Positions 46,433 to 59,768 of a DNA stretch of 64,000 bases are shown one piece after another (position 1 is the first letter of the stretch; each line of letters opens with the position of its first letter). The DNA comes from Chondrosia reniformis. Lineage: Eukaryota > Porifera > Demospongiae > Chondrillida > Chondrillidae. The notes below the pieces were generated by a model. That model did no database searches. It was given only the letters and a program-made list of their open reading frames with translations, and was not told the origin of the DNA. Made by a program: the position numbers and the translations under genes. The DNA lies in contig OX359201.1 in the NCBI GenBank assembly GCA_947172415.1, positions 3,286,001-3,350,000 on the forward strand, in the 5' to 3' direction.

Positions 46433-47871
46433 CACAGGCGCCATATGACTGATCTGCGTGTTTCTACGTTTTTTTATAAACACATTTAAACGCAAGTTTC
46501 GTTCTAACAGAAACGATTTGCTACCTTAAACTGGTATACATCGAAGCGTTTATTTATATGTCAGCGAAATCTAAAATTTGAGCGAGATTGAACAACCAAT
46601 ATCGAAGATATAATGTGTTTAAAAGGGCCGATTTTAGAACTCTCAGACACTATGCGCTTAGTCTACGAAAATGCTAGAGCTATGTTCCATTCTTCAATTA
46701 AAAGGTTACATTGTATTCTAACAAAATTAAGAAGTCTGTTTCGATTCGCCTCTACACTGAGAAGAAAACTGTGAAAATACACTTTTAATAGATTAGTAAA
46801 TGCTATTTAATCTTTCATATCTTGGGAAATAAAGCTCAGACGCCAACGGACTTCTTAATTTTTATTAAATGACACTCACTGAATCCATTGAAGCTGACTA
46901 CACGACTATGAGGATCTTCTAACTTAAGCCCATAGGCAATTTTCCTTCACTTCTACAATAGACGCCATTTCTCAACATTTAAATCATATTCATTAGCAAA
47001 TAAGTATATTCATGGGATGATTTACACATTTGAAACGCAAACGGTTAAATTTTATAGCTGGATGTTAATATATATTGCGCAAATCCTAAGTTGTGTAACT
47101 GGGATATTATATACATTTATACTATACGTTGACGCAAGTGATCGAGGATCGCCGTAAGGTGTTATTCACACTAAGTATCGCCAATTTTCGAATTTTTGTC
47201 TACAACAGGGAAGATTATGCCCCCCCAAAAAAGCTCTGAAGTTTAACTGCGGCTTTGCAAGAGTTGCTGCATACGAACTATTCGTTAACAAAAGGTACGT
47301 AAAAAATAAGCAGTCCACGATAGATAGAGAAGTGAATCATGTTATAGCTACTATGCAGAGAGCCCTGAAAAGCCGTTTTCACTTATATTAGACATTAATT
47401 GTGTAATACAATACGTAGGAAGTGAGACGAATAAATAAAACATTAATAAGATACGAAGTGAGACGATTATAAGACAAGGATACGAAGCGAGATGATTATA
47501 TACGATATGTAAATGAATTAAGCCAAAGGATGCTATAACCAATTTAACAATGGACGATTTTAAATTCCTTCCGGTGTGTAACCGATAACACTAAATGACG
47601 CATTCACTCTTAACGATTGAAAACGAAAATTCTTTATTAATTATCGCTTGTTACGTGTTGATCGCTATAAGGCAGCCTATCCCTAAGGAACAGTCATAAG
47701 GTACCAGTGATATGGTTCGGTTTTGATTTCTTCCGGTGTGTAAACGATAACACTAAATAACGCATTCACTCTTAACGATTGAAAACGAAAATTCTTTATT
47801 AATTAGCACTTGTTACGTGTTGATCGCCATAAGGCAGCCTGTCCCTAAGGAACAGCCATAAGGTACCAGTG
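46433..47871. mobile_element. TA-flanked 1439-bp DNA transposon-like element, no transposase seen
   Basis: Begins CACAGGCGCCATATGAC and ends GCCATAAGGTACCAGTG. The ends form an imperfect inverted repeat (12 of 17 positions). It is bounded by TA on each side (46431-46432 and 47872-47873). The paralogous stretch near 11660-11690 lacks it and has a single TA, so this is a real insertion with TA duplication, as in Tc1/mariner-like or related elements. The 3' part has a direct duplication of about 150 bp (from about 47564 and 47729) with CTTAACGATTGAAAACG. Only short frames; 47351-47542 minus is not convincing. Confidence 0.7.
47564..47871. repeat. Subterminal ~165-bp tandem duplication
   Basis: Two near-identical units starting at TTCCTTCCGGTGTGTAA (47564) and TTCTTCCGGTGTGTAAACG (47729). 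Each ends in AAGGAACAG(T/C)CATAAGGTACCAGTG. The inner copy therefore also ends with the element's terminal motif, as if the terminus had been duplicated. Confidence 0.7.
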
Positions 47872-50800
47872 TAGTTGAATGAACTATTTATAATTTCTAG
47901 GTATATGTGTATGTACTAGTCTTATGTAGAAGGTGCATGTACTAGTTTTATGTCCTAGTTGTTTGTACTAGTATTATGTACTAGTTGTATGTAGTAGTGG
48001 TGTGTACTATTTTGATGTACTAGTTGCATGTACTAGTTTTATGTGCTAGTACTAGTTATATTTACTAGTTGTAGGGACTAGTTATGTACGAGTTGGATAC
48101 ACTACGTTTACGTATAAACTAGTTGTATGTAGTAGCTATATACTAGTTGTGTATACAAGTTTTACATTTTAGTATTATGTTCTCGTTCTATGAACTAATT
48201 GTATGTACTAGTTTATAGTGGTATGTTCTAGTTGTATGTACTAGTTGCATGTACACTTTGTATGTACAATGTGTATGTACTATTTATAAGTACCAGTTAT
48301 ATGTGTATGGACTAGTTATATGTACTAGTTGTATGCACTAGCTGTAAGTACTAGTTGTTTGTACTATATATAATTACTAGGTATATGTCTATTTACTGGG
48401 TATATGTAGTAGGTATATGTAATAGTTATTTGACCTAGTTGTTTGTTCTAGTTGTATGTACTAGTTGAATGTACTGGTTGCAAGTAATAATTGCATGTTA
48501 TAGTTGTGTGTATTATTTGGTATGTATTAGTTGCATGTACTAGTAGCATGTACTAGTTGTATGCACGACTTTTATGTACTAGTCCTAGTTATATTTACTA
48601 GTTGTAGATACTAGTTGTATGTAGAAGTTGTATGTAGTAGTTGTTTGTTCTAATTATTTGTACTAGTGGAAAGTACTAATTGTATGTAATAGTTATGTAC
48701 CGGCTGTACGTACTAGTTTTATGTATATACTAGTCATAAATATTATTTATGTACTAGTTGCATATTCAAGTTGTATGTTCTAGTATTATGTACTCGTTCT
48801 ATGAACTAGTAGTATGTACTAGTTTCTAGTTGAACATACTAGTAGTATGTACTAGTTGTATGTACTATGTGTATGTATTAGTTGTTGGTTCTTGTACTAG
48901 TTATATTAGGGACTAGATAGGTTGTAGTTGTATGTACTAGATACTAGTTGCATGTACTAGTTGTATAAACTAGTTTTATGAACTAGTTGTATGTACTATT
49001 TATATGTACTAGTTATATGTGCCAGTTATATTTACTAGTTATATGTACTAGTTGTATGTACTAGTGACTAATTGTATGTACTAGTTGTATGTACTTGTTG
49101 TTTGAACTAGTTGTAGGTTCCAGTGCAAGTTATACTAGGTATTAGGAAGGAACTAATTTTTTATACTTGTTGTATGTACTATTTTTATACACTAGTTATG
49201 TGTATAAGTACTATTCATTTTTAGTAGCTATATGTACTAGTTATATGTACTAGTTGTATGTACTAGTTGTATGTACTAGTTGTATGTATTAGATTCATGT
49301 ACTATTTATAATGACTAGATGTATGTATTAGTTGTGTGTGGTAGTTGTATGTACTAGTTGTATGTTCTATTTGTAGATTCTAATATTAGTTATATTAGGT
49401 ACTAGGTAGGCACTAGTTGTATGTACTAGTTATATGGACTAGTTGTGTGTAATTGTTGTATGTACTACTTATATGTACTCCTTATTTTTGTATGTATTAG
49501 ATATATGTCCTAGTTGTATGTACTAGTTGTATGTACTAGATATATGTAGTGGTTGTGTGTACTAGTTACATGCACTAGTTGTATGTATAAGTTGTATGTA
49601 GTAGTTGTATGTACTAGTTGTATGTTCTATTTGTAGATTCTAATACTAGTTATATTAGCTACTAGGTAGGTACTTGTTCTATGTACTAGATACTAGTTGT
49701 ATGTACTAGTTATATGGACTAGTTGTATGTAATTGTTGAATGTTCTATATACTTATAGGTACTTGTTATATTTGTATGTATTAGATATATGTACTAGTTG
49801 TATGTACTAGTTATTTGCACTAGTTGTACCTACTTTTTATATGTACTATTTATATGTGTATGTACCAGGTATATGTACTACTTGTGTGTAGTTGCTGTAT
49901 GTACTGGTTGCATTTACTAATTGCATGTACTAGTTGTATGTACTATTACTAGTTATATTTACTCGTTGTAGGTGCTAGTTGTATTTACTAGTTGTATGTG
50001 GTAGTTGTATGTACTAAATTTTTATATGTGCTAATTGTATGTATTAGTTGTATGTGGTAGTTGTATTTACTAGTTGTATATATTGGTTGCATGTACTAAT
50101 TGCATGGACTAGTTGTATATACTAGATGCATGTACTATTTATATGTACTAGATGTAGGTAATAGTTGTATGTACTAGTTGTATATACGAGTTGTATGTTC
50201 TAAATATAGGTTCTAAAACTAGTTATACTAGGACCTAGGTAGGCACTAGTTGTTTGTACTAGATACTGGTTGTATGTACTAGTTATATATACTAGTTGTG
50301 TGCAATTGTTTTATGTACTAGTTGTATGTACCAATTACAAGTACAAATTGTATGTACTAGTTGTATGTACTGCTTATATTTATTCATTGTATTTGTATGA
50401 ACTAGATATATGTACTAGTTGTACGTACTATTTATATGTGTATGTACCAGTTATATGTACTAGCTGTATGTACCTGCTGTATATACTAATTGCATGTACT
50501 AGTTGTATGTACTAGTACTAGTTATATTTACTAGTTGTAGGTACTAGGTTTATGTACTAGTTGTATGTGGTAGTTGTATGTACTAATTGTATGTACTACT
50601 TTGTATGTACTAGTTGTATGTACTAGATATTAACCAGTTGTATGTACTAGTTGTATGCACTAGTTGTTTGTACAACCTATGTACTAGTTTTATGTACTTG
50701 TTGTATGCACTAATTGTATGCACTAGTTGTATTTACTAGTTGTATGTATTAGTTGTATGTACTAGATATATGTAGTAGTTGTGTGTACTAGTTACATGCA

Positions 50801-53555
50801 CTAGTTGTATGTATAAGTTGTATGTAGTAGTTGTATGTACTAGTTGTATGAACTAGTTGTATGTACTATTTTTATATAGTAGTGGAGTTGTATGTACAAG
50901 TTGTATGTACTAGTTGTATGCACTAGATGTATGTACTATTTACATGTATTAGTTATATGTAGTAGTTGTGTGGACCAGTTATATGTGCTAGTTGTATCTA
51001 TTGGTTGTATGTACTAGTTGTATGTACTATTTGAATGTTCTAGTTGTAGGTTCTAATACTAGTTATACTACGTACTATGGAAGTACTAGTTGTATGTGCT
51101 TAATACTAGTTGTACGTCCTGGTTGTATGTTCTAATTATATGTATTCAATGAATGGACAAGTTGTGAGTAATTGTTGTATGTACTAGTTATATGTATTAG
51201 TTGTATTTACTAACTAGTTATATTTACTAGTTTTAGGTACTAATTGTATGTACTCGTTGTCCTTGTATTTACTAATTACAAGTTGTATGTACTTGTTACT
51301 ACTTGAATGTACTAGTTCAATGTATTGGTTTATATACTAGTACTAGTTAAATTTACTAATTGTAGATACTATTTGAATATACCAGTTCTATGTTTGAGTT
51401 GTATATACTAGTTATATGAACTAGTTGTAGTACAAATTGTACGTAATCGATGTACATACTAATTGTATGTACAAGTTGTATGTACTAGTTCTATGTATTA
51501 TTTGTACGTACTCGTTACAAGTTGCATGTACCAGTTGTAGGTTGTAGTTTTATGTTCTAGTACTGGTTATATATACTAATTGTAGGTACTAATTGCATGT
51601 ACTTTCAGTATCTGCAAGTAGTATAAACAAGTTATGTTTGCTAGTTGTAAGTACTAGTCGAAAGTCCTATTTTCTAGTTTTATGCAACACTTTTATGTAC
51701 TAATTATTATGTACTAGTTGCATATACTAGTTGTATGTATCAGTTTTATGTGGTCCTTCTATGTACTAGTTCTTTGTACTAGTTGTAGTTCTAGTTATAT
51801 GTACTAGTTTTATGTACTGGTTGTACTTATTTTTTATATGTATTAGTAAAATTTGTATGTTCTAGTTATATGTTATGTACAATTTGTATGAAGTAGATGT
51901 AAGTACTAGTTGTATATACTAGTTTAATGTACTAGTTGTATGTATTCGTTAATGGTTGTTAGTACTAGTTGTATGTACCGGTTTTATGTTCTAGTTCTAG
52001 TTTTATTTTCTAGTTGTGTGTGCTAGTTGTATGTGCTAGTTGTATGAACTAGTTATATGTACTAGTTTTATATACAAATTGTATTGACAAGTTGTATGTA
52101 CCAGTTTCTAGTTCTTTGCACTAGGTTAATGTACTACTTGTGTGTTCTCATTGTATGAACTAGTTGTATGTACTAATTGGAAGAACCTTCTAGTACTTGT
52201 TATTTGAACTAGTGTTAGGACTAGTTGAATGTACTGGTTGTATACACTAATTGTGTTTACTAGTTGTGTGTACTAGTTGTATGAACTAGTTATATGTACT
52301 AGTTGTATGTACTAGTTTTGTTTACTAGTTATATGTGCATGTTCTAGTTATATGTTCTAGTTGTATGTACAAGTCGTATGTTCTAGTTATATGTTCTAGT
52401 TGTATGTACAAGTCGTATGTACTAGTTCTATGTACTAGTTTTATATACTAGTACTAGTTATATTTACTAGATGTATGTACTAGTTGTATGTACTAGTTAT
52501 ATGTGCATGTTCTAGTTATATGTTCTAGTTGTATATACAAGTTGTATGTACTAGTTGTATGTTCTCGGTGTTTGTACTAGCTACATTTTCCATACATTTT
52601 ATAAACTAGTTGTATGTACTAGTTCTAGTTATATTTACTAGTTGTAGGTACAAATTATAAGTACTAATATAGGCTGTGTGTACTTGTTATATATATGTGT
52701 ATGGACTAATTGTATGTACTAGTACTAGTAAGTTTTAGTACTAGTTAATCTATTTACTAAGTAGGCACTAGTAAAATGTTAAACTAGTTGGCATTCTAGT
52801 TTAATGTCCTAGTTGTATGTACTATTTATATTTACTAATTTTATGTGTATGTTCCAGTCATAGGTACTAGTTGTAAGTACAAGTTGTATGAAGTAGTTGT
52901 TAGCCTAGTTGTATGTGCTAGTTGTATGTACTAGTTGTATGTACTAGTTATATGTATTACTTTGTTTGTACTTGTTATACGTACAAGTAGAATGTACTAG
53001 TTGTGTGTAATAGTTGTATGTACTAGTTGTATATACTAGTTGTTAGTACTAGTTATATTTTCTAGTTGTATAAACTAGTTGTATGTACTAGTACTTGTTA
53101 TATTTACTAGTGGTAGGTACAAATTATATGTGCCAATATATGCTGTGTGCACTTGTTATATATATGTGTATATATGGACTGGTTGTATGTATTAGTACTA
53201 GTAAGTTTGAGTACTGGTTAATCTAGTTACTAAGTAGGCACTAGTAATATGTAATACTAGTTGGAGTTCTAGTTTAATGTCCTAGTTGTATGTACTATTT
53301 ATATCTACTAGTTATATGTGTATGTTCAAGTCATAGGTACTAGTTGTAGGTACAAGTTGTATGAAGTAGTTGTTCGCACTAGTTGTATGTGCTAGTTGTG
53401 TATACTAGTTGTATGTTCTAGTTATATGTATTACTTGTTTGTACTTGTTATACGTACTAGTAGAATTTACTAGTAGTGTATACTAGTTGTATGTACTAGT
53501 TTTATGTTATAGTTGTATGTACTAGTTGTATGTACTAGTGGTATGTACTAGATGC
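47872..53555 (-). repeat. 13-bp satellite block 23 (minus)
   Basis: Minus-oriented satellite. Landmarks up to about 51680 follow 11680-13670 in order. 51,680-53,555 has no counterpart in the first arm. It includes an internal duplication: about 52,620-52,990 resembles 53,085-53,460. Confidence 0.9.
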
Positions 53556-53808
53556 ATGAAAAATCTAATATACCATTTTCCTACATGCTATATGTCTATT
53601 CTGTAAAAAGAGCCTATAGGGGAACTAAACCTAAACAGAGCTTTAGATGAATATACAGGAGTCTTTTCTTCCTTCTTTTCCCTTCTTTCCTTCCTTCTTT
53701 TCCCTTCTTTCATCTTCTTCTCCACTTGGTCAGAGAGCAGTTTCTGGGAATTCCACCCTTCATCAGTGATCCTGGGAGTCTTTGTCTTTTTCTTTATCTC
53801 GATCTTCT
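53556..53808 (-). mobile_element. Penelope-like element 3'-end fragment, copy 3
   Basis: Reverse complement of the last ~250 bp of the Penelope-like element, from the terminal AGATTTTTCAT to GAAGATC. It contains the GATCACTGATGAAGGGTGG segment and an expanded AAGGAAGGAAAGAAGGG purine tract. It has ATATTAG near the end like copy 1. Severe 5' truncation. No coding part. Confidence 0.85.
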
Positions 53809-56585
53809 ACTGTACTATTCTACTATTTATATGGACCAGTTATATGTGTATATACTAGTTATATGTAGTAGTTGTGTCTACTAGTTTTATGTTCTGGTTG
53901 TATGTACTAGTTGTGCGTACTAGTTGTGTGTACCACTTGTATGTACTAGTTGTGTGTACTAGGTATATGTACTTGTTACTAGTTCCATGAACTAGTAACA
54001 AGTAGGCACTAGTTTGATAGAATAGTTGTATTTACTAGTTGTACGTACTAGTTATATGTACTAGTTATAGGTACTGGATATATTTACTAGTTGAATGTAA
54101 TGGTTATATGTTCTAATTGCTTATTATAGTTCTATATAATAGTTGTATGTACTAGTTATCTACTAGTTGTGTGAACTAGTTGTATGTACAAGTTGTATTA
54201 ACTAGTGGTATGTACTTGTACTGGTAATATTTACTAACTGTGGGCATTGGTTGTATGTACTAGTTGTATGTACTAGGACTAGTTATATTTACTAGTTGTA
54301 GGTTATAGTTGGATGTACTACTTGAATGTAATAGTTGTATGTACTAATTATATGTACTAGTTGAATGTACTAGTTCTATGAATTGGTTATGCACTAGTTG
54401 TGTGTACAAGTTGTATGTAATAACTGTATGTATTAGTTATGTACTGGTTGAATGAACTTGTTCTAATAGCTAGTTGAATGTACTAGTACTGATGATATTT
54501 ACTAGATGTAGGTACTAGTTTTATGTACTAGTTGTATGTACTAGTACAAGTTATATTTACTAATTATAGGTATTAGTTGTGTGTACCAGTTGTATGTACG
54601 TAGTAGTTGTATGTACTGACTGTTTGAACTAGGTGTATCCACTAGTTGTATGAACAAGTTGTATGTACTAGTACTAGTTATTTTCAGTAGTTGAATTGGT
54701 TGGAGGTCTAGTTTGATGTACTAGTTGTATGTACTATTTATATGTACCAGTTATATGTGAATGTTCTAGTCATAGGTACTAATTGTAAGTACAAATTGTA
54801 TGAACTAGTTGTTACTACTAGTTGTATGTGCAAGTTGTATGTACTAGTTGTACATACTAGTTGTGTGTTCTAGTTGTACGTACTGGTTGTATGTACTAGT
54901 TTTATGTACTAGGTGTATTTAGTAGATGTATGTTATAATTGTATGTACTAGTTATGTACTAGTTAAATGAACTAGTTTTATGTCCTAGTTGAATGTGCTA
55001 CTTGTATGTACCAGTTTTATGTACTATTTGTATGTACTATTTGTATGTACTAGTTGTATGTACTAGGTGTATGTACTAGTTATGTGTACTAGTTGTAAGT
55101 TCTACTAGTAGTAATACTAGATACTAAGTAGGTATTAGTTGTATGTACAGGTTCTAGTTATATTAACTAGTTGTAGGTATTAGTTATATGTACTAGTTGA
55201 ATGTAATAGTTGCATGTACTAATTATATATAATAATTGTATGTACCAGTTGTATGTACTAGTTATGTACTAGCTCTATGTACTAGCTGTATGTACTAGTG
55301 GTATTAACTTGTGGTATGTACTAGTACTGGTAATATTTACTATCTCTAGGCACTAGTTGTATCTACTAGTTGTACATACTAGCACTGGTTATATTTACTA
55401 GTTGTAGGTACTAGTTGTATGTACTAGTATTAGTTATATTGACTAGTTGTAAGTATTAGTAGTGTGTACTAATTGTATATAGTAGTTGTATGTTCTAAGT
55501 GTATGAACTAGTTTTATGTACTAGTTGTATGTACTTGTTATATACTAGTTGTATGTATTAGTTGTATATACTAGTTGTATGTACTAGTTGTGTTTACTAG
55601 TGGTATGTATTAATTGTATGTATTAGCTATGTACTAGATGCATGCACTAGTTCTAATAACTAGTTGTATGTACTAGTCTGGTAATATTTACTAGTTGTAG
55701 GTACTAGTTTTATGCACTAGTTTTATGTACTAGTTCAATCTATATTTACTAATTAGAGGTATTAGTTTTATGTAGTAACTGTATGTTCTAATAGTTTGAA
55801 CTAGTTCTATGTACTAATTGTATGTACTAGTTATGTACTAGTTATATGAACTAGTTTTAAGTACTAGTTCTGTGTACTAGTTGTATATACTAGTTGTATG
55901 TACTATTTGTATGTACTAATTGTAGGTACTAGGTGTATGTACTATTTATAGGTACCAGTTATATGTGTATGTGCTAGTTATATGTTCTAGTTGGGTACTA
56001 TTTATAGATACTAGTTGTAAGTCCTAATACTAGTAAATTAGGTACTGAGTAGGCTCTTGTTGTAAGTACTAATTGCATATACTAGTTGTATGTACTAGTT
56101 GTATACCAGTTGTATGTACTAGTTGTATGTGCTAGTTGTATCAACTAGTAATATGTTCTAGTACAAGTTATAATTAATCGTTATATTTACTAGTTGTATG
56201 TACTAGTACAAGTTATATATATTAGTTATATTTACCAGTTATATTTACTAGTTGTTTGTACTGGTTGTATGTCCTAGTTGTATTTACTAGTTGTAGCACT
56301 AATTGTATGGACTAGTTGTATGTATTAGATGTATGTACTAATTGTGTGAAATAATTATAGTCATAGTAGGAGTTCTAGTTTAATGTACTAGTTGTATGGA
56401 CTATTTATATGTACTAAGTAAATTTGTATGTTATAGTCATAGGTACTAGTTGTATGTGCTAGTTGTATGAACTAGAGGTATGTACTAGTTATATGTACTA
56501 TGGTGTGTACTATTTAAATGGACTAGTTATACGTAGTAGTTGTTTGTACTAGTTATATGAACTAGTTGTATATTCTATTTGTATA
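53809..56585 (-). repeat. 13-bp satellite block 24 (minus)
   Basis: Minus-oriented satellite. From 54220 it parallels 14556-16665 closely and in order. Confidence 0.92.
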
Positions 56586-57347
56586 TCAGAGAGTACGGTA
56601 GTACTCTCTATGTAGGTATGATACGGGTTGTTTCGTTTTCGCTATACATTGGTATGGGAGCGAAAATCCGAAATAGGCTGAAAATTGCCGAAAAAATGCT
56701 ATGCATAGTTAAAAATACACCAGCCATGCTATAAACTGGCCTTAAAGACAAGCGATCGTGTTCCGCTAGCAAATGAACGAACTTTGAAATATCCCATTAT
56801 CGTTTTTTTCTTCATTTTCTTCATTTTCTTCATCTTCTTCATCTTCTTCGCCCGCTGTAACAGAACAAGGAAATTAGTTTTCGGGCTACTTCTGAAGCGA
56901 AAATACTCCACATTTCCGCGCTGTATTCTTTTGTAGAAGCGAGAGCGATAATGTTATTATTGAGCATGACGGTTTTCGTGGCACTAGAGTCAAGGCCTCA
57001 ATAAATTCACCATTTTAGTGACGTCATATTCAGTCAAAGATTATGAAACCAAAATGGTCTATTACATAATTCCTAGCTTATGCTCCATAAAAAGTACAGA
57101 AACTAGAGAAAATTAAAAATTTTCTACAAAAATAGTAGAAGATGTAGGGATGGCACAAAAAGGACAGAAACAAGAAAGGGATGTTACACAGTGAAGAACT
57201 ATTTATGCACGAATCCCACAAGCAAGGTGTTGTATGATTCATGCATAAATAATTCTCTCACTGTGTAACATCCCTTTCTTGTTTCTGTGCTTTTTGTGCC
57301 ATCCATACATCTTCTACTATTTCTGTAGAAATTTTTTTATTCTCTAG
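56586..57347 (-). mobile_element. Helitron-like element E5 (full length)
   Basis: Minus-strand element with start CTAGAGAATAAAAAAATTTC (57347 inward), a palindromic 5' region, TGACGTCA, the MLNNNIIALASTKEYSAE frame and the 3' hairpin GAGAGTACTACCGTACTCTC plus CTGA. The 5' flank is A and the 3' flank is T, with no target duplication. It lies at the position equivalent to E2, so it was inserted before the direct duplication. The frame is shifted by one base before the acidic run. Confidence 0.72.
57019..57026 (-). promoter_or_regulatory. CRE-like TGACGTCA in E5
   Basis: Perfect CREB/ATF palindrome upstream of the E5 frame, in the position equivalent to that in E2. Confidence 0.45.
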
Positions 57348-58300
57348 TACTATTAAATGTACTACTTGTAGGTTCTAGTTCTAGTTATACTAGGTACTAG
57401 GTAGGTGCTAGTTGAATGTACTTGCACTAGTTATATTTACTTGTTGTAGGTACTAGTTGCATGGACTTGTTGAATGTTATAGATGTATGTACTAATTGTG
57501 TGTACTAGTTGTATGTACTAGTTGTAAGAACTAGTTATGTCCTAGTTGTATGTAGTAGTTGTATTAACTAGTTGTATGTACTATTACTGGTAATATTTAC
57601 TAGTTGTAAATACTAGTTGTAAGTACTATATAGTTGTATGTACTAGTAGAAGTTATGTTTACTAGTTGTATGTATTAGTTGCATGTACTAGTTGTATGTA
57701 GTAGTCGTATATTCTAATTGTATGAACTAGTTGTATGTACCACCTATATGGACTAGTTATATACTAGGTTTATGTACTTTTTGTATGTACTAGTTGTATG
57801 TCCTAGTTGTATTTACTACTTGTATGTCATAATTAAATGTACTACTTGTATATACTAGTTGTATTTACTATTAGTATTTACCAGTTGTATGTACTAGTAG
57901 TATTAACTAGTGGTATCTACTAGTACTAGTAATTTTTACTAACTGTAGGCACTAGTTGTATGTACTAGTTGTACATACTAGAACTGGTTTTATTTACTAG
58001 TTGTAGGTACTAGTTGTATGTAATAGTTGTACATACTAGCACTGGTTATATTTACAAGTTTTAGGTACTAGTTGTATGTAGTAATACAAATTATATTTAC
58101 TAGTTGTATGTACTAGTTGCATGGACTTGTTGAATGTTATAGTTGTATGTACTAGTTGTAAGAACTAATTATGAACTAGTTGTATGTAGTAGTTGCATTA
58201 ACTAGTTGTATGAACTATTACTGGTAATATTTACTAGTTGTATTTACTAGTTGTAAGTACTAATTGTATGTACTAGTTGTACGTACTAGCACTGGTTATT
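57348..58300 (-). repeat. 13-bp satellite block 25 (minus), last block
   Basis: Final satellite block, parallel to 17401-17944. The 13-bp satellite stops abruptly at the GC hairpin at 58301. Confidence 0.92.
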
Positions 58301-58430
58301 GGGGCGCCGCAGGCGCCCTTATATTCTTTTCAGAAATTATGTTAACGTATGGCTTCCTGTTCGGAGTCTTGTATATATATATATATATAACTTGTACTGT
58401 ATATATATATATATCTGTCAAAAAATGGCC
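58301..58430 (+). mobile_element. GC-hairpin element X2
   Basis: The hairpin GGGGCGCCGCAGGCGCCC (58301-58318) is followed by TTATATTCTTTTCAG, ACGTATGGCTTCCTGTT, a TA-rich tract and TCTGTCAAAAAAT. The order matches X1 (minus strand) and, in part, X3 at 63114. The short length and absence of ORFs suggest a non-autonomous element end. Confidence 0.5.
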
Positions 58431-58793
58431 GACCTTCGGCTAGATTTCGTTTTCTAGCTTAAAAGTAGCTTTCTCTTCCTTAGCGTCGAACATTGAACCA
58501 TCGAAAGGGATTTAAAAACCACCTTTACTCATACTATGTAACGTAAAGCTTGCGCAAAAACGTTTTCTACGAGATAGGGTCTTGAAATTGATGGCATACA
58601 AAAGTCTACCGGAATCGGAACCAGATATTAGCAGTGGGAAACCACCTTTTGGTTTAGAAGAGGTTTGCCAGCTGTAATCTGTCGGTTTGACCTTTGTGTT
58701 TGGAACTGTGGCTTTTAATCGCTTTCTTAAGGGATAAATGAAGCAACATAAGAAAAGTTTGCAGGTGAATGTTGTTAGAAAAATTGGGATTAC
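58431..58793. other. Unique sequence with a weak minus-strand ORF
   Basis: Non-repetitive DNA. A 119-codon minus-strand frame (58512-58871) spans it and runs into the 329-bp tandem repeat. Its first 20 or so codons lie in repeat DNA. The middle is hydrophobic, roughly IPIFLTTFTCKLFLCCFIY, followed by a basic segment. No family is recognised and no splice signals were found to support it. Probably chance, possibly an exon remnant. Confidence 0.25.
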
Positions 58794-59441
58794 TTCGGCC
58801 GGACAAGGACTTATTGCATAGAGATGTTCTCTACGTGAGTTGAATTGGATATGCCCTAAGTTAGCCAGCAATCCGGTAATAAACTTTACGCTTTACCTAA
58901 ATCGTTTACAAGGACTTATTGTATAGAGTTTATAAGCGATGTTGTCTACGTGAGTTGAAGACGAACCCTGACGCCTAGGTAGCATACTTTCTTGTCTTGA
59001 AAAAGTACTCGCCTTGCTGTAAGAAGGTAAAGAAAACCTTTCTTTCAAGTTAGGCTGTCATTTCAGAGCCCGCTTTACCTTACTTTTGCAACATGTGTAC
59101 TTAAGATTTTAAATTAATTAAATTCGGCCGGACAAGGACTAATTGCATAGAGATGTTCTCTACGTGAGTTGAATTGGATGTGCCCTAAGTTAGCCAGCAG
59201 TCCTGTAATAAACTTTACGCTTTACCTAAATCGTTTACAAGGACTTATTGTATAGAGTTTATAAGCGATGTTGTCTACGTGAGTTGAAGACGAACCCTGA
59301 CGCCTAGGTAGCATACTTTCTTGTCTTGAAAAAGCACTCGCCTTGCTGTAAGAAGGTAAAGAAAACCTTTCTTTCAAGTTAAGCTGTCATTTCAGAGCCC
59401 ACTTTACCTTACTTTTGCCACATGTGTACTTAAGATTTAAA

Positions 59442-59694
59442 CTAGAAATATTAAAAATTTTCTACAAAAATAGTGAAGATGTAGGGATGGCATAAAAAGT
59501 AGAGAAACAAGAAAGGGATGTTACACAGTGAAGCATTAGCTGTGCATGAATCATACAACACCCTTGCTTGTAGGATTCATGTATAGCTATTGCTTCACTG
59601 TGTAACATCCCTTTCTTGTTTCTCTACTTTTTATGCCATCCCTACATCTTCACTATTTTTGTAGAAAATTTTTAATATTTCTAGTTTTTGTACT
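59442..59694 (+). repeat. 253-bp near-perfect palindrome at the 5' end of E6
   Basis: CTAGAAATATT at 59442 is mirrored by AATATTTCTAG ending at 59694. The arms are about 117 bp with a short loop near CAACACCCTTGCTTG. Copies E1, E2, E3 and E5 have corresponding palindromes with different bases that changed on both arms together. Confidence 0.85.
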
Positions 59695-59768
59695 TTTTAT
59701 GGAGTATGGGCTAGGAATTAGATTCGTATAATTAAAATCATTTTGGTTTCGCAATCTTCGACTGATTA

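Noticed and set aside
50270-50515. Plus-strand ORF rich in YVLVVCT repeats
   Set aside because: A direct translation of the 13-bp satellite (also 33210-33395 on the minus strand and the start of 43090-43335). The 39-base period gives long frames by chance.
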